A stretch of 64,000 nucleotides of DNA from Piscinibacter sp. (GCA_016706565.1 JADJJI010000003.1:678903-742902); one strand, 5' to 3'. Counted from the stretch's first letter, positions 20,507 through 33,046 are shown. Notes: generated from the sequence alone by a model not told the origin. A program made the numbers and translations.

Positions 20507-21340
20507 TCAGGGCTCCAGGGTGATCTTGTCGCTGGTCTCGTCGACCAGCACGCGCACGCTCATCAGTTCGTCGCCGCCGCCTTCGCGCACGCCGCGCACC
20601 GGCGCACAGGCCGCGTAGTCGGGGCCGACGGCCAGCCGCACGTGGCGCTCGTCCATCGTGCTGAGATGGGTGATGTCGATGCTCAGCCAGCGGCGCGCGG
20701 CGATGTCGAGGCAGACGTCGGCCCAGGCATGGCTGGCCAGCTCGGGCGACGCTGGCGAATGGAAATAGCCGCTCACGTAGCGCGCCGGCCAGCCGCTCGC
20801 GCGGCAGGCGGCGATGAAGACATGCGCCTGGTCCTGGCACACGCCGGCGCCCAGCGCGAGCGCCTGTTGCGCGGTGGTCGCCACGTCGGTAACGCCGGCG
20901 CGGTAGGCGATGCGCCTGCACACCGCGGCAGCCAGCTCGAGCAACGACGCTTCATCGGCGCCGCCGGCCAGGCTGGCGCGGCCCAGCGCGGCGATGCCGG
21001 CATCGGCGGCGGTCAGCGGCGTGGGCCGCAGGTACAACGCCGGGTGCGGCGCGGCCAGGTCGTCGACCAGCCAGGCCGACGGCTGCGTCATCACCGTGCC
21101 CTGCGCATGCACGCTGCCGCGGTACACATGCCGGCCGCCGGCCGCGCGCGTCATGCTCCAGCTGTGAGAGAGGTTGCCGTAGCCATCGCGCTGCGCGTAC
21201 AGGTGGCCGGGCGCGGTGAGCTGCCAGTCGACAACCTCCTGGTGCGCGTTGGCCTGCGGCGTGAGGCACAGGTGCTGCAGCGCGTATTTCAACGGCGCGC
21301 TGTACTCGTAGTGCGTCTCGTGGCGGATGCTGAGTTTCAT
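20507..21340 (-). CDS. Transglutaminase-fold protein (set A)
   Basis: The 277-residue protein starts MKLSIRHETHYEYSAPLKYA, the usual N-terminal beta domain, and has the catalytic Cys in LGAGVCQDQAHVFIAACRA, the His in ELASHAWADVCL and the Asp in SIDITH. It is cytoplasmic as judged by the absence of a leader. It sits 14 bases after the alpha-E gene and abuts the large DUF2126 gene, in the order ATP-grasp, alpha-E, transglutaminase that recurs in many bacteria. With all three catalytic residues intact it should be an active thiol enzyme, perhaps a peptidase acting on the product of the ATP-grasp enzyme. Confidence 0.93.
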   Translation of the reverse strand: MKLSIRHETHYEYSAPLKYALQHLCLTPQANAHQEVVDWQLTAPGHLYAQRDGYGNLSHSWSMTRAAGGRHVYRGSVHAQGTVMTQPSAWLVDDLAAPHPALYLRPTPLTAADAGIAALGRASLAGGADEASLLELAAAVCRRIAYRAGVTDVATTAQQALALGAGVCQDQAHVFIAACRASGWPARYVSGYFHSPASPELASHAWADVCLDIAARRWLSIDITHLSTMDERHVRLAVGPDYAACAPVRGVREGGGDELMSVRVLVDETSDKITLEP

Positions 21341-21354
21341 GGCTCAGCTAGGCG

Positions 21355-22329
21355 TCACTGCACGGGCACGAGGAAGTCGCGGCTGATGCCCACGCCGATG
21401 GTGTTCACGCGGTCGAGGAACTGCGTGAGGAAGGCATGCAACCCGGTGGCCAGGATCTCGTCGATGCGCCCGTACTGCAGGTCGGAGCGCAGCCGGCCGG
21501 CCTGGCGCAGCGTCTCGCCCGACTGCTCGTTGGCCACCATGTGCAGGTTGCTCACCACCTCGTGCATGCAGGCCGCCAGCGATCGCGGCATGTCCGGGCG
21601 CAGGATGAGCAGCTCGGCCACCTTCTCCGGCAGGATCACGTTTCGGTAGGCCTTGCGGTAGACCTCGAAGCCGGAGACCGAGCGCAGGATCGCCGACCAG
21701 TGATAGAAGTCGTACTCGACGTCCTTCGCAGCGCCCTGGCTCTGGCTCTGCATCGAGCCGAAGAACTCGCTCTCGACGGCATGGAACTTCACGTCGAGCA
21801 GCCGCGCGGTGTTGTCGGCGCGCTCGAGGAAGCTGCCGATGCGCAGGAAGTGGAAGGCCTCGTCCTGCAGCATCGTGCCCACCGTCACGCCGCGCGACAG
21901 GTGCGAGCGGAACTTGACCCACTCGAACAGCGCGCTCGGGTCGCGGTGCAGGTTGCCGTCGCCGACCATGCGCTGGAACTCCAGCCAGGTCTGGTTCTGC
22001 GTCTCCCAGACCTCGGTGGTCAGCGTGCCGCGCACCGCGCGGGCGTTCTCGCGCGCGGCCATCAGGCAGGAGCGGATGCTCGACGGGTTCTGCGCGTCGA
22101 CCACCATGTACTCCATCACCTGGCGCGGCGTCACCTCGCTGTGGCGCTTGGCGTAGTCGCCGGTGAGTTCGGAAATGCCCAGCAGGCCCTTCCAGCCCTT
22201 CTCGGCATCGTCGGCGGATTGCGGCAGCAGCGAGGTCTGGTAGTTGACGTCGAGCATGCGCGCGGTGTTCTCGGCCCGCTCCATGTAGCGGGACATCCAG
22301 AAAAGATGGTCTGCAGTGCGTGACAGCAT
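21355..22329 (-). CDS. Alpha-E domain protein (DUF403, set A)
   Basis: The 324-residue protein begins MLSRTADHLFWMSRYMERAENTARMLDV and continues as an almost wholly helical protein with a second repeat of similar helical character (LRIGSFLERADNTARLLDV, about residues 180-200). The conserved RxxERAxNTARxLDV pattern defines the alpha-E family. No enzymatic activity is known. It is nearly always encoded beside a circularly permuted ATP-grasp gene, as here (12 bases apart). A GGGGAGA ribosome binding site lies six bases before the ATG at 22329. Its paralogous copy is fused to the ATP-grasp protein at 14539-17013. Confidence 0.94.
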   Translation of the reverse strand: MLSRTADHLFWMSRYMERAENTARMLDVNYQTSLLPQSADDAEKGWKGLLGISELTGDYAKRHSEVTPRQVMEYMVVDAQNPSSIRSCLMAARENARAVRGTLTTEVWETQNQTWLEFQRMVGDGNLHRDPSALFEWVKFRSHLSRGVTVGTMLQDEAFHFLRIGSFLERADNTARLLDVKFHAVESEFFGSMQSQSQGAAKDVEYDFYHWSAILRSVSGFEVYRKAYRNVILPEKVAELLILRPDMPRSLAACMHEVVSNLHMVANEQSGETLRQAGRLRSDLQYGRIDEILATGLHAFLTQFLDRVNTIGVGISRDFLVPVQ

Positions 22330-22341
22330 GTGGTTCTCCCC

Positions 22342-23778
22342 TCAGGCCTCCAGCACCCAGGTGTCCTTGGTCCCGCCGCCCTGCGACGAGTTGACCACCA
22401 GCGAGCCCTCCTTCAGCGCCACGCGCGTCAGCCCGCCCGGCACCATCTGCACCGTCTTGCCCGAGAGCACGAAGGGCCGCAGGTCGATGTGGCGCGGCGC
22501 GATGCCGCTCTCGACGAAGGTCGGGCAGGTCGACAGGCTCAGCGTGGGCTGCGCGATGTAGCCCTCCGGATGGGCCTCGACGGCCTTGCGGAACTCGGCG
22601 ATCTCCGCCTTGGTGGCGGCCGGGCCAACCAGCATGCCGTAGCCGCCGGCGCCGTGGACTTCCTTCACCACCAGCTCGCCGAGGTGGTCGAGTACGTACT
22701 TGAGGTCGTCGGCCTCGCGGCACAGGTAGGTCGGCACGTTGTTCAGGATGGGTTTCTCGCCGAGGTAGAACTCGATCATCTTCGGCACGTAGGGGTAGAT
22801 CGACTTGTCGTCGGCCACGCCGGTGCCGATGGCGTTGCACAGCGCCACGTTGCCGGCGCGGTAGACGCCCAGCAGCCCGGCACAGCCCAGCGTGGAGTCG
22901 GGGCGGAACACCAGCGGGTCGAGGAAGTCGTCATCGACGCGGCGGTAGATCACGTCCACGCGCTTCGGGCCCTGCGTGGTGCGCATGTAGACGAAGTTGT
23001 CCTTGACGAACAGGTCCTGGCCCTCGACCAGCTCGACGCCCATCTGCTGCGCCAGGAAGGCATGCTCGAAGTAGGCGCTGTTGTACATGCCCGGCGTGAG
23101 CACCACCACCGTGGGTTCGTTGACGGCCGCCGGCGCCACCGCACGCAGCGTCTCGAGCAGCATGTCGGGGTAATGCGCCACCGGCTCGACGCGGTGCTGG
23201 CTGAACAGCTCGGGGAACAGCCGCATCATCATCTTGCGGTTCTCGAGCATGTAGCTCACGCCGCTGGGCACGCGCAGGTTGTCTTCCAGCACGTAGTAGC
23301 TGCCGCTGCCGTCGGGGTTGGCGGCGCGCACGATGTCAATGCCGGAGATGTGCGAGTACACGCCGCCGGGCACGTCCACGCCCATCATCTCGGGGCGGAA
23401 CTGCGCGTTCTTGAAGATCTGGTCGGCCGGCACCAGCCCGGCGCGGATGATCTCCTGGTCGTGATAGACGTCGTGGATGAAGCGGTTCAACGCGCTGACG
23501 CGCTGCGCCAGGCCCTTCTCCATCTCGACCCATTCGTGCGCCGGGATCACCCGCGGGATCAGGTCGAACGGGATCAGGCGCTCGGTGCCGGAGCCGTCTT
23601 CATCCTTCGCGCCATAGACGGCGAAGGTGATGCCGACGCGGCGGAAGATCATCTCGGCCTCTTCGCGGCGCGACTTCATCACGTCGCGCGGCTGCTGGGC
23701 GAGCCAGCGGTCGTAGCCGCGGTAATGCTCGCGCACCGTGGTGCTGGTGGCCTGCATCTCGTCGAAACTCGGTCTCAT
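22342..23778 (-). CDS. Circularly permuted type 2 ATP-grasp protein (set A)
   Basis: The 478-residue protein is a DUF404/DUF407 ATP-grasp enzyme. Markers are RVGITFAVYGAKDEDG near residue 50, VLEDNLRVPSGVSYMLENRK, VVLTPGMYNSAYFEHAFLA, ELVVKEVHGAGGYGML (ATP-binding Lys and glycine loop) and MVPGGLTRVALKEG near the end. It is predicted to form amide or peptide bonds with ATP, but the substrate is unknown. A GAGGAG ribosome binding site nine bases before the ATG at 23778 supports the start; the longer open frame upstream is antisense to nothing coding and has no site. This is the first gene of the 10-kb minus-strand block. Confidence 0.94.
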   Translation of the reverse strand: MRPSFDEMQATSTTVREHYRGYDRWLAQQPRDVMKSRREEAEMIFRRVGITFAVYGAKDEDGSGTERLIPFDLIPRVIPAHEWVEMEKGLAQRVSALNRFIHDVYHDQEIIRAGLVPADQIFKNAQFRPEMMGVDVPGGVYSHISGIDIVRAANPDGSGSYYVLEDNLRVPSGVSYMLENRKMMMRLFPELFSQHRVEPVAHYPDMLLETLRAVAPAAVNEPTVVVLTPGMYNSAYFEHAFLAQQMGVELVEGQDLFVKDNFVYMRTTQGPKRVDVIYRRVDDDFLDPLVFRPDSTLGCAGLLGVYRAGNVALCNAIGTGVADDKSIYPYVPKMIEFYLGEKPILNNVPTYLCREADDLKYVLDHLGELVVKEVHGAGGYGMLVGPAATKAEIAEFRKAVEAHPEGYIAQPTLSLSTCPTFVESGIAPRHIDLRPFVLSGKTVQMVPGGLTRVALKEGSLVVNSSQGGGTKDTWVLEA

Positions 23779-23822
23779 CGGCAACGTCTCCTCGCAGGCA
23801 GGGGTAGCAAAAAGCAGGCCAC

Positions 23823-26246
23823 TCACCCGCCGGCGGGCGGATCGGCGGGCCTGTGATGCCAGTAGCGCCGGGCCAGATCCCGCTGGCAGCTGCCCGCTCC
23901 GGACTCGTCGGAGCGCCAGCGCCAGGCGCCGCAGACCGGACTGTTGACCCATGTCAGTCCGCGTTCGCGGTAGCGCTGCTCCACGTCCTCGGCCGGATGG
24001 CCGAATCGATTGCGGTAGCCCGATTGGACCACGGCCACCCGCGGCCGCACAGCCTCGATGAACACCGGCGTCGAAGACGTTCGGCTGCCGTGGTGCGGCA
24101 CGACCAGCACTTCGCTGCGCAAGGCTTCGCCCAGGCGGCCGACCAGCGCCCACTCCTGCTCGCGCTCGATGTCGCCGGTGAGCAGCGCAGCCGGCTGGCC
24201 GGCGGCGCTGATGCGCAGCACGCACGACAACGTGTTCGGGCGCTGTGCCGTGCCGGCCACGCCCGGCGGCGGGTGCAGCATCTCGAAGCGCACGCCGTCC
24301 CACTCCCACGCCTGGCCGGCGGCGCAGGGCGTGTTCCGCGGAGCCCGCGCCAGCAGAGGGTGATCGGGCTCGAGCGAGCTCGACAGTTCGGCCACCGGCA
24401 GCGCCGAGAGCAGCACGTTGGCACCACCGACATGGTCGAGGTCGCGGTGGCTGAGCACCATCCGGTCGATGCGATGCTCGCCGGTGGCGCGCAGCAGCGG
24501 CAGCAGCACGCGCTGGCCGGCGTCGCTGTCGCGCGAGTACTGCGGGCCGGCGTCGTAGACGAGCAGGTGGCTCTGCGTGCGCACCAGCACCGCCGTGCCC
24601 TGCCCCACGTCCACCGCGAGCAGCTCGTAGCGGCCCGGGAGCGGGCGCTCGACCGGCGTGGCCAGGAACGGCAGCACCAGCGGCAAGACGAGCGCACGCA
24701 GCCGCCACGGCAGCGGCATGACGAGCAGCGCGCCGGCGAGCAAGGCCGCGGCCTGCGCCCAGGCCGGTGCCACCGGCACGTGCCACACGGCCAGCGGCAG
24801 CGCGGCCAGCCAGGCGAGCCAGGCGGCAAACGGCTGCAGCAGCCACGCCGCCAGCGTCCACAGCGGCGGCAGCAGCGTGCCCAGCAGCGCCAGGGGCGTG
24901 ACGACCAGCGTGATCAGCGGGATCGCGACCAGGTTGGCCACGAAGCCGACCAGCGAAATCTGCTGGAAGAAGAGCAGCGTCAGCGGCGCGAGGCCGAAGG
25001 TGGCGACGAGTTGCGTTCGCACGCCGCCGCGCATGGCCTGGATCAGGCGCTGATGCACCGACGGACGGGCCGCTGAGTCGTCGCGCCGTTCGTCATGCAC
25101 CGGCTCCGAGGCCATCAGCAGCCCGACCGCCGCGAACGACAGCCAGAAGCCCGGCTGCAGCAAGGCCCAGGGGTCGATCACCGCCACCACCACGGCGGCG
25201 AGCATCAGCACCAGCGGCCAGGGCCAGCGCGCTCCGGCACTGCGCAGCAGCACCACCGTGGCCAGCATCCACACCGTGCGCTGCGCCGGCACCGCCCAGC
25301 CGGAGAACACCGCGTAGAGCAAGGCCACCGCCAGGCCGCCCCAGCGCGCGGCCAGTGGCGCGGGCAGGCGCAGCATCGCGCGCGGCGAGCCTCGCCACAG
25401 CCGATCGATGAGCAGCGAGGCCAGCCAGGCGAACATGGTGATGTGCAGGCCGCTGATGGCCATCAGGTGCGACAGCCCGGTGCTGCGGAACACATCCCAG
25501 TCCTCGCGCTCGATGGCGCCCTGCTCGCCCACGGCCAGCGCGGCCAGCACTCCGGCCGCACGGCGATCGGCCACGCGCTCGAAAATCGCATCGCGCAAGC
25601 GCTGTCGCAACCGCTCGACCGGGTAGGCGGCGGCATCGTCCAGCCGCTGCGGCGGTGCGTCGCGCACATAGCCGGTGGCCCGCACGCCCTGCTCGAACAG
25701 CTGCAGCTCGTAGTCGAAGCCGTGCGGGTTCAGGTTGCCGTGCGGGCGGCGCAGGCGCACGTTGAGCGTCCAGCGCTGGCCGGCGCGCATCTCGCGCTGC
25801 GGCTGCGACAGCACCGCGTCTTCATGGAAGCCGCTGTACCAGCCCAGCGACAGCAGCCGCGGCACCGTGACCGGCTCGCCGGCCAGCGTGGCGCTCTCGA
25901 CCTCGAAGCGGAAGCGCAGCCCGTTCACCCCAGCCTGCGGCAGGCTGGCGACGACGCCGGTCAGCCGGATGTCGCGGCCTTCGAACGCAGCCGGAAGTTC
26001 TTCGGCGAGCCGCTGCGCAGCACGCCAACCGGTGCTGCCGTAGCCCAGCATCGCCAGGCCGACGAGCAGCAGCACGAACGCGCGCCGCCAGCGCCAGCCT
26101 GCCACGATGCACAGCACGCCGCCGGCCACCAGCGCGAGATGAACGCCCTCGCCCGGCAGGCTGCGCTGCTGCAGCTGCCACAGCACGCCGGCCAGCGCCG
26201 CCGCCATCGCCGCCATCCAGCGCATGGCGCTCGTCGGTGCTCCCAT
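23823..26246 (-). CDS. comEC: ComEC/Rec2 DNA internalisation protein
   Basis: ComEC forms the inner-membrane channel for single-stranded DNA during natural transformation. The roughly 807-residue product has an N-terminal DUF4131 region with hydrophobic segments (to about residue 190), the Competence domain with STGLSHLMAISGLHITMFAWL and about eight more membrane segments, and a C-terminal metallo-beta-lactamase-like domain with LLAVDVGQGTAVLVRT, LSHRDLDHVGGANVL and VVPHHGSRTSS. All three family parts are present and intact. I chose the ATG at 26246, which avoids overlapping the divergent ridA start; a further ATG lies at 26225. No pilus or other com genes occur in the window. Confidence 0.93.
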   Translation of the reverse strand: MGAPTSAMRWMAAMAAALAGVLWQLQQRSLPGEGVHLALVAGGVLCIVAGWRWRRAFVLLLVGLAMLGYGSTGWRAAQRLAEELPAAFEGRDIRLTGVVASLPQAGVNGLRFRFEVESATLAGEPVTVPRLLSLGWYSGFHEDAVLSQPQREMRAGQRWTLNVRLRRPHGNLNPHGFDYELQLFEQGVRATGYVRDAPPQRLDDAAAYPVERLRQRLRDAIFERVADRRAAGVLAALAVGEQGAIEREDWDVFRSTGLSHLMAISGLHITMFAWLASLLIDRLWRGSPRAMLRLPAPLAARWGGLAVALLYAVFSGWAVPAQRTVWMLATVVLLRSAGARWPWPLVLMLAAVVVAVIDPWALLQPGFWLSFAAVGLLMASEPVHDERRDDSAARPSVHQRLIQAMRGGVRTQLVATFGLAPLTLLFFQQISLVGFVANLVAIPLITLVVTPLALLGTLLPPLWTLAAWLLQPFAAWLAWLAALPLAVWHVPVAPAWAQAAALLAGALLVMPLPWRLRALVLPLVLPFLATPVERPLPGRYELLAVDVGQGTAVLVRTQSHLLVYDAGPQYSRDSDAGQRVLLPLLRATGEHRIDRMVLSHRDLDHVGGANVLLSALPVAELSSSLEPDHPLLARAPRNTPCAAGQAWEWDGVRFEMLHPPPGVAGTAQRPNTLSCVLRISAAGQPAALLTGDIEREQEWALVGRLGEALRSEVLVVPHHGSRTSSTPVFIEAVRPRVAVVQSGYRNRFGHPAEDVEQRYRERGLTWVNSPVCGAWRWRSDESGAGSCQRDLARRYWHHRPADPPAGG

Positions 26247-26292
26247 GGCCGCAGTGTAGGATTTGCGCCCTGTCTTCAGAGCACCGACCGCC

Positions 26293-26757
26293 ATGTCCTC
26301 CACCTCCGTCTACGACCGTCTCGCTTCGATGGGCATCACGCTGCCGCCGGTGGCCGTGCCGGCCGCCGCCTACGTGCCCTTCGTGCGCACCGGCAACCTG
26401 GTCTTCATTTCCGGCCACATCGCCAAGCGCGACGGCAAGCCCTGGGTCGGCCAGCTCGGCCGCGACATGGACACCGCCACCGGCGCGCAGGCCGCGCGCG
26501 CCATCGCCATCGACCTGCTCGGCACCCTGCACGCCGCGGTGGGCGACCTGAACAAGGTCGAGCGCATCGTCAAGGTGATGAGCCTGGTCAACAGCACCGG
26601 CACATTCACCGAGCAGCACCTCGTCACCAACGGCTGCTCCGAGTTGCTCGGCGCGGTGTTCGGCGACAAGGGCGCCCATGCACGCAGCGCCTTCGGCGTG
26701 GCGCAAATCCCGATGGGGGCCTGCGTCGAAATCGAGCTGATCGCCCAGGTGGCCTGA
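26293..26757 (+). CDS. RidA family protein (YjgF/YER057c/UK114)
   Basis: RidA-type proteins are trimeric deaminases that hydrolyse reactive enamine/imine intermediates from PLP enzymes. The 154-residue product has TGNLVFISGHIAKRDGKPWVGQLG, a KVERIVKVMSLVNST segment and the C-terminal HARSAFGVAQIPMGACVEIEL, in which the catalytic-site Arg precedes SAFGV. It is longer than classic RidA (about 128 residues) and belongs to the YjgH/YabJ-like group, whose substrates are less certain, so no symbol is given. It diverges from comEC and is followed 11 bases later by dsbB. Confidence 0.9.
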   Translation: MSSTSVYDRLASMGITLPPVAVPAAAYVPFVRTGNLVFISGHIAKRDGKPWVGQLGRDMDTATGAQAARAIAIDLLGTLHAAVGDLNKVERIVKVMSLVNSTGTFTEQHLVTNGCSELLGAVFGDKGAHARSAFGVAQIPMGACVEIELIAQVA

Positions 26758-26768
26758 GGCGCACACCC

Positions 26769-27233
26769 ATGAGACTGACTCAACGAGGCGGCTTGCTGGC
26801 GCTGTCGCTGCTGTGCTTCGCCCTCGTCGGCGCGGCGCTGGTGTCGCAGCATGTGTTCGACATGCAGCCCTGCCCCTGGTGCATCCTGCAGCGCATCATC
26901 TTCCTGGTGATCGCGCTGCTGCTGCTGGCCGGCGCCTTCCTGCCGGGGCGCGCGGTCTTCATCGTCGGCTCGGTGGCCTTCGCGCTGGCGGGCATCACGA
27001 CCGCGCTGTACCAGCACTTCGTCGCAGCGAAGTCGTCCTCGTGCAACCTCACGCTGGCGGACAAGATCATCAGCGGGCTCGGCCTGGACAAGGCCGTGCC
27101 CGCGATGTTCGAGGTCAAGGCCAGCTGCGCCGACGCGGCCGTGGACATGCTGCACGTGCCCTACGAGTTCTGGAGCCTGGGCTTCTTCGTCGTGGTGGCA
27201 GTGGCGGCCACCTACACCTTGAGCCGCCACTGA
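26769..27233 (+). CDS. dsbB: Disulfide bond formation protein DsbB
   Basis: DsbB reoxidises periplasmic DsbA and passes electrons to quinones. The 154-residue inner-membrane protein has four membrane helices and the two required cysteine pairs: CPWC at residues 35-38, just before the second helix (ILQRIIFLV, with the quinone-site Arg), and Cys92 with Cys120 in the second periplasmic loop. Length and layout match the family. The ATG at 26769 gives a normal first helix. No dsbA is in the window. It converges with parC, leaving 19 bases between stops. Confidence 0.95.
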   Translation: MRLTQRGGLLALSLLCFALVGAALVSQHVFDMQPCPWCILQRIIFLVIALLLLAGAFLPGRAVFIVGSVAFALAGITTALYQHFVAAKSSSCNLTLADKIISGLGLDKAVPAMFEVKASCADAAVDMLHVPYEFWSLGFFVVVAVAATYTLSRH

Positions 27234-27252
27234 GCCGCTGCACGCGGCCCGC

Positions 27253-29562
<2,310 letters not shown>

Positions 29563-29718
29563 GCTCGGGAAGGAATGTCCGGCCGCTCCAGGGCGCGGCG
29601 GGCGCCGGGCAGGACCGAAGGGCGGCATTCTCGCCCAAACGCGGGGTCACCCCAGTCGGGCGCCGCCCGGGCATTCGTTACCATGCGCGCCAAACCCCGC
29701 CGTACCCCAGGGAGCCCC

Positions 29719-31389
29719 ATGCAGTCGGACATCGAGATCGCGCAGAGCGCGCGCCTGAAGCCCATCCACGCCATCAGCGAGGCGCTGGGCATCCCCGAGG
29801 AATCGCTGGACCCGCGCGGGCGCCACATCGGCAAGGTGGCGCAGCCCTGGCTGGACACGCTGGCCGACCGGCCCGACGGCAAGCTGGTGCTGGTGACGGC
29901 GATCTCGCCCACGCCGGCCGGCGAAGGCAAGACCACCACCACGGTGGGCCTGGGCGACGCGCTCAACCGCATCGGCAAACGCGCCATCATCTGCCTGCGC
30001 GAGCCCTCGCTCGGCCCGGTGTTCGGCATGAAGGGCGGCGCGGCCGGCGGCGGCTTCGCGCAGGTGGTGCCGATGGAGCAGATCAACCTGCACTTCACCG
30101 GCGACTTCGCCGCCATCGCGCTGGCGCACAACCTGCTGTCGGCGCTGATCGACAACCACATCCACCACGGCAACGCGCTGGGCTTCGACCTGCGCCGCAT
30201 CACCTGGAAGCGGGTGATGGACATGAATGACCGCGCGCTGCGCGACAACGTCATCGGCCTGGGCGGCCCGGGCAACGGCATGCCGCGCGAGAGCGGCTTC
30301 GACATCGTCGTCGCCTCCGAGATCATGGCCATCCTGTGCCTGGCCACCAGCCTGGGCGACCTGAAGGAGCGGCTGGCGCGCATCGTCGTCGGCGAGGACT
30401 TCCAGCGCCGCCCGATCACCGCCGCGCAGCTGAAGGCGCACGGCTCGATGGCCGCGCTGCTCAAGGACGCGATCTCGCCAAACCTGGTGCAGACGCTGGA
30501 GAACAACCCGGCCTTCGTGCACGGCGGGCCGTTCGCCAACATCGCGCACGGCTGCAACACCGCCATCGCCACGCGCGCGGCGCTGAAGCTGGGCGATTAC
30601 GTGGTCACCGAGGCCGGCTTCGGCGCCGACCTGGGCGCCGAGAAGTTCATCGACATCAAGTGCCGCAAGACCGGCCTGCGCCCGTCGGCGGCGGTGCTGG
30701 TGGCCACGGCACGTGCGCTCAAGTACCACGGCGGCATGGCGGTGGCCGACGTGTCGAAGGAAGACGTGGGCGCGCTCGAACGCGGCCTGCCCAACCTGGA
30801 GCGCCACCTGCGCAACGTGCAGGAGGTCTATGGCCTGCCCTGCGTGGTGGCGATCAACCACCGCTCGCACGACACGCCCGCCGAGATCGAGTTGCTCACC
30901 CGCCGCGTCGAGGCGCTGGGCGGCACCGCCGTCGTCGCGAAACACTGGGCCGAGGGCGGCGCCGGTGCCGAAGAACTCGCGCGGCGCGTCGTGCAGGCCT
31001 GCGAGAAGCCGAGCCAGTTCAAGTTCGTCTACGAGGAATCGCTGCCGCTGTGGCAGAAGGTCGAGGCGATCGCGACCAAGGTCTACGGCGCGGCCGGCAT
31101 CAGCGCCTCGGCCGCGGTGAAGGAGCGCATCGAGAAGCTGCAGGCCGACGGCTACGGCCACTTCCCGGTGTGCATCGCCAAGACGCAGATGAGCTTCTCG
31201 ACCAACGCCGCCTCGCGCGGCGCGCCCAGCGGCCACGTGCTCGACATCCGCGAGGTGCGCCTGGCGGCCGGCGCCGAGTTCGTTGTGATGGTCTGCGGCG
31301 ACATCATGACCATGCCGGGCCTGCCCAAGGTGCCGGCGGCGGAGCTCATCGACATCGACGCCCAGGGAAGGATCAGCGGCCTGTCCTGA
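29719..31389 (+). CDS. fhs: Formate--tetrahydrofolate ligase
   Basis: Fhs makes 10-formyltetrahydrofolate from formate, ATP and tetrahydrofolate. The 556-residue protein opens with [15 protein letters not shown], has the ATP-binding loop [16 protein letters not shown] at residues 65-80, then [21 protein letters not shown] and [20 protein letters not shown], and ends with [16 protein letters not shown]. All are hallmark segments of the family, and length is typical. A GGAG ribosome binding site lies just upstream of the ATG at 29719. The gene is monocistronic between divergent parC and a convergent ligase gene, one base from the latter. It would serve one-carbon metabolism. Confidence 0.96.
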   Translation: MQSDIEIAQSARLKPIHAISEALGIPEESLDPRGRHIGKVAQPWLDTLADRPDGKLVLVTAISPTPAGEGKTTTTVGLGDALNRIGKRAIICLREPSLGPVFGMKGGAAGGGFAQVVPMEQINLHFTGDFAAIALAHNLLSALIDNHIHHGNALGFDLRRITWKRVMDMNDRALRDNVIGLGGPGNGMPRESGFDIVVASEIMAILCLATSLGDLKERLARIVVGEDFQRRPITAAQLKAHGSMAALLKDAISPNLVQTLENNPAFVHGGPFANIAHGCNTAIATRAALKLGDYVVTEAGFGADLGAEKFIDIKCRKTGLRPSAAVLVATARALKYHGGMAVADVSKEDVGALERGLPNLERHLRNVQEVYGLPCVVAINHRSHDTPAEIELLTRRVEALGGTAVVAKHWAEGGAGAEELARRVVQACEKPSQFKFVYEESLPLWQKVEAIATKVYGAAGISASAAVKERIEKLQADGYGHFPVCIAKTQMSFSTNAASRGAPSGHVLDIREVRLAAGAEFVVMVCGDIMTMPGLPKVPAAELIDIDAQGRISGLS

Positions 31390-33012
31390 TCACTTCGGGA
31401 AGCGCTCCCGCAGCTTGAGCTTCCAGAACTTGCCGGTCGAGGTGCGCGGCACCGCGTCGATGATCTCGTAGCGATCGGGCAGCTGCCACTTCGCGAAGCT
31501 GTGCTCGAGCAGGTGGGCCGACAGCGCCGCCGCATCGGCGGCCTGCCCCGGCTTGAAGGCCACGCAGGCCAGCGGCCGCTCGCTCCACTTCTCGTCGGGG
31601 ATGGCGATCACCGCCGCCTCGGCCACCGCCGGATGCGCCATCAGTGCGTTCTCCAGGTCCACCGAGCTGATCCACTCGCCGCCGGACTTGATCAGGTCCT
31701 TGGTGCGGTCGGTGATGCGCACGAAGGCCAGTTCGTCCATCGTCGCGACGTCGCCGGTGCGCAGCCAGCCGTCGCGGGTGAACTTGTCATCGCTCACCGG
31801 AACTTCATGGTACGAGCCGGTAATGAAGGGCCCACGCACCTGGATCTCACCCATGGTCTTTCCGTCCAGCGGGGCGTCGCTGCCGTCGTCGGCGCGGATG
31901 CGCACATCCACCAGCGGCACCGGCACGCCGGCCATCGCGGCGCGGCGATAGCGCTCGTCGGCACTCACCGCCCCCAGCTCGGCACGCGGGTAAGAGACCG
32001 TCGCCAGCGGCGATGTCTCGGTCATGCCCCAGCCCTGCAGCAGCCACACGCCGTGCCTGTCGAAGGCGCGGATCAGCGACTCGGGCACCGCCGCCCCGCC
32101 GACCAACGAGCGCATGCCCTGCGGCATCTTCCAGCGGCCGGGCTGCTCCGCCAGGCTGCGCTCGTAGGCCTGGATCAGGCCGAGCCAGATGGTCGGCACG
32201 CCCAGCGACAGCGTGGGCGGCTCCTGCTGCATCAGGTCGAGCAGGTCGTCCGGGTGCAGGTGCGGTCCCGGAAAAACCAGCTTCACGCCCATCATCACGG
32301 CGGCGTACGGGACGCCCCAGCAGTTGGCGTGGAACATCGGCGTCACCGGCATCAGCACGTCGGTGCCCTTCAGGCCCCAGAAGTCGGCCAGGCAGCCGAC
32401 CAGCGTGTGCAGGATGGTCGAACGGTGCGAGTAGGCCACGCCCTTGGGCCGGCCGGTGGTGCCCGACGTGTAGCACATCGCCACCGGGTCGTTCTCGTCG
32501 TGCGGCGGGTAGACGAAGCCGTCGGCGTCCGCATCGGCGAGCAGCTGCTCGTAGTCGTCGAAGCCCTCGGGCACCGGCGCGCCGGAGAACGGGAACACGA
32601 TGACGCGTTCGAAGCGGTGCAGCTCGGCGAACTGCCGGTACAGCGGCAGCAGGATGTCGTCGACGATCAGGAAGCGGTCCTTCGCGTCGGCGGCGATCCA
32701 GCCGATCTCGGCGGGCGCCAGGCGCAGGTTCAGCGTGTGCATCACGCCGCCGGCCGCCGGGATGCCGAAGTAGGCCTCCAGATGAGCATGGTGGTTCCAG
32801 CACAGCGTGGCGACACGCTCGCCCTTCTTCAGCCCGAGTGACGCGAGCGCGGCGGCCAGCGCGCGGGTGCGTCGGTGGTACTCGGCGTAGCTGTGCCGGC
32901 GCAGCGTCTTGTCGGGCAGCCGCGAGACGATCGTGCCGCCGCCGAAGATGTGCCCGGCCCGGTCGAGCAGGTGGTTCAGCGAGAGCGGCACGTCCATCAT
33001 CGTCGAGCGCAT
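31390..33012 (-). CDS. AMP-forming acyl-CoA synthetase (fatty acid--CoA ligase)
   Basis: The 540-residue protein is an ANL-superfamily adenylating enzyme. It shows the AMP-binding loop YTSGTTGRPKGVAYSHRS, the GWGMTETSPLA motif, the hinge-preceding WLRTGDVA and the catalytic Lys in RTSTGKFWKL near the C-terminus. The sequence resembles medium/long-chain acyl-CoA ligases and the 3-methylmercaptopropionyl-CoA ligase group (DmdB), so the acyl substrate cannot be fixed by eye. A GGAG site six bases upstream supports the ATG at 33012. The stop touches the fhs stop from the opposite strand. It may be co-transcribed with the lytic transglycosylase gene upstream, although the gap is only 34 bases and function differs. 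Confidence 0.92.
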   Translation of the reverse strand: MRSTMMDVPLSLNHLLDRAGHIFGGGTIVSRLPDKTLRRHSYAEYHRRTRALAAALASLGLKKGERVATLCWNHHAHLEAYFGIPAAGGVMHTLNLRLAPAEIGWIAADAKDRFLIVDDILLPLYRQFAELHRFERVIVFPFSGAPVPEGFDDYEQLLADADADGFVYPPHDENDPVAMCYTSGTTGRPKGVAYSHRSTILHTLVGCLADFWGLKGTDVLMPVTPMFHANCWGVPYAAVMMGVKLVFPGPHLHPDDLLDLMQQEPPTLSLGVPTIWLGLIQAYERSLAEQPGRWKMPQGMRSLVGGAAVPESLIRAFDRHGVWLLQGWGMTETSPLATVSYPRAELGAVSADERYRRAAMAGVPVPLVDVRIRADDGSDAPLDGKTMGEIQVRGPFITGSYHEVPVSDDKFTRDGWLRTGDVATMDELAFVRITDRTKDLIKSGGEWISSVDLENALMAHPAVAEAAVIAIPDEKWSERPLACVAFKPGQAADAAALSAHLLEHSFAKWQLPDRYEIIDAVPRTSTGKFWKLKLRERFPK

Positions 33013-33046
33013 GGGTGTCTCCGGTCGTTCTTGCGGTGGTGAATGC

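Noticed and set aside
23823-26246. ComEC as part of a competence gene cluster
   Set aside because: No pilus, ComEA or DprA genes are nearby; the gene stands alone, so no system beyond the single gene is claimed.
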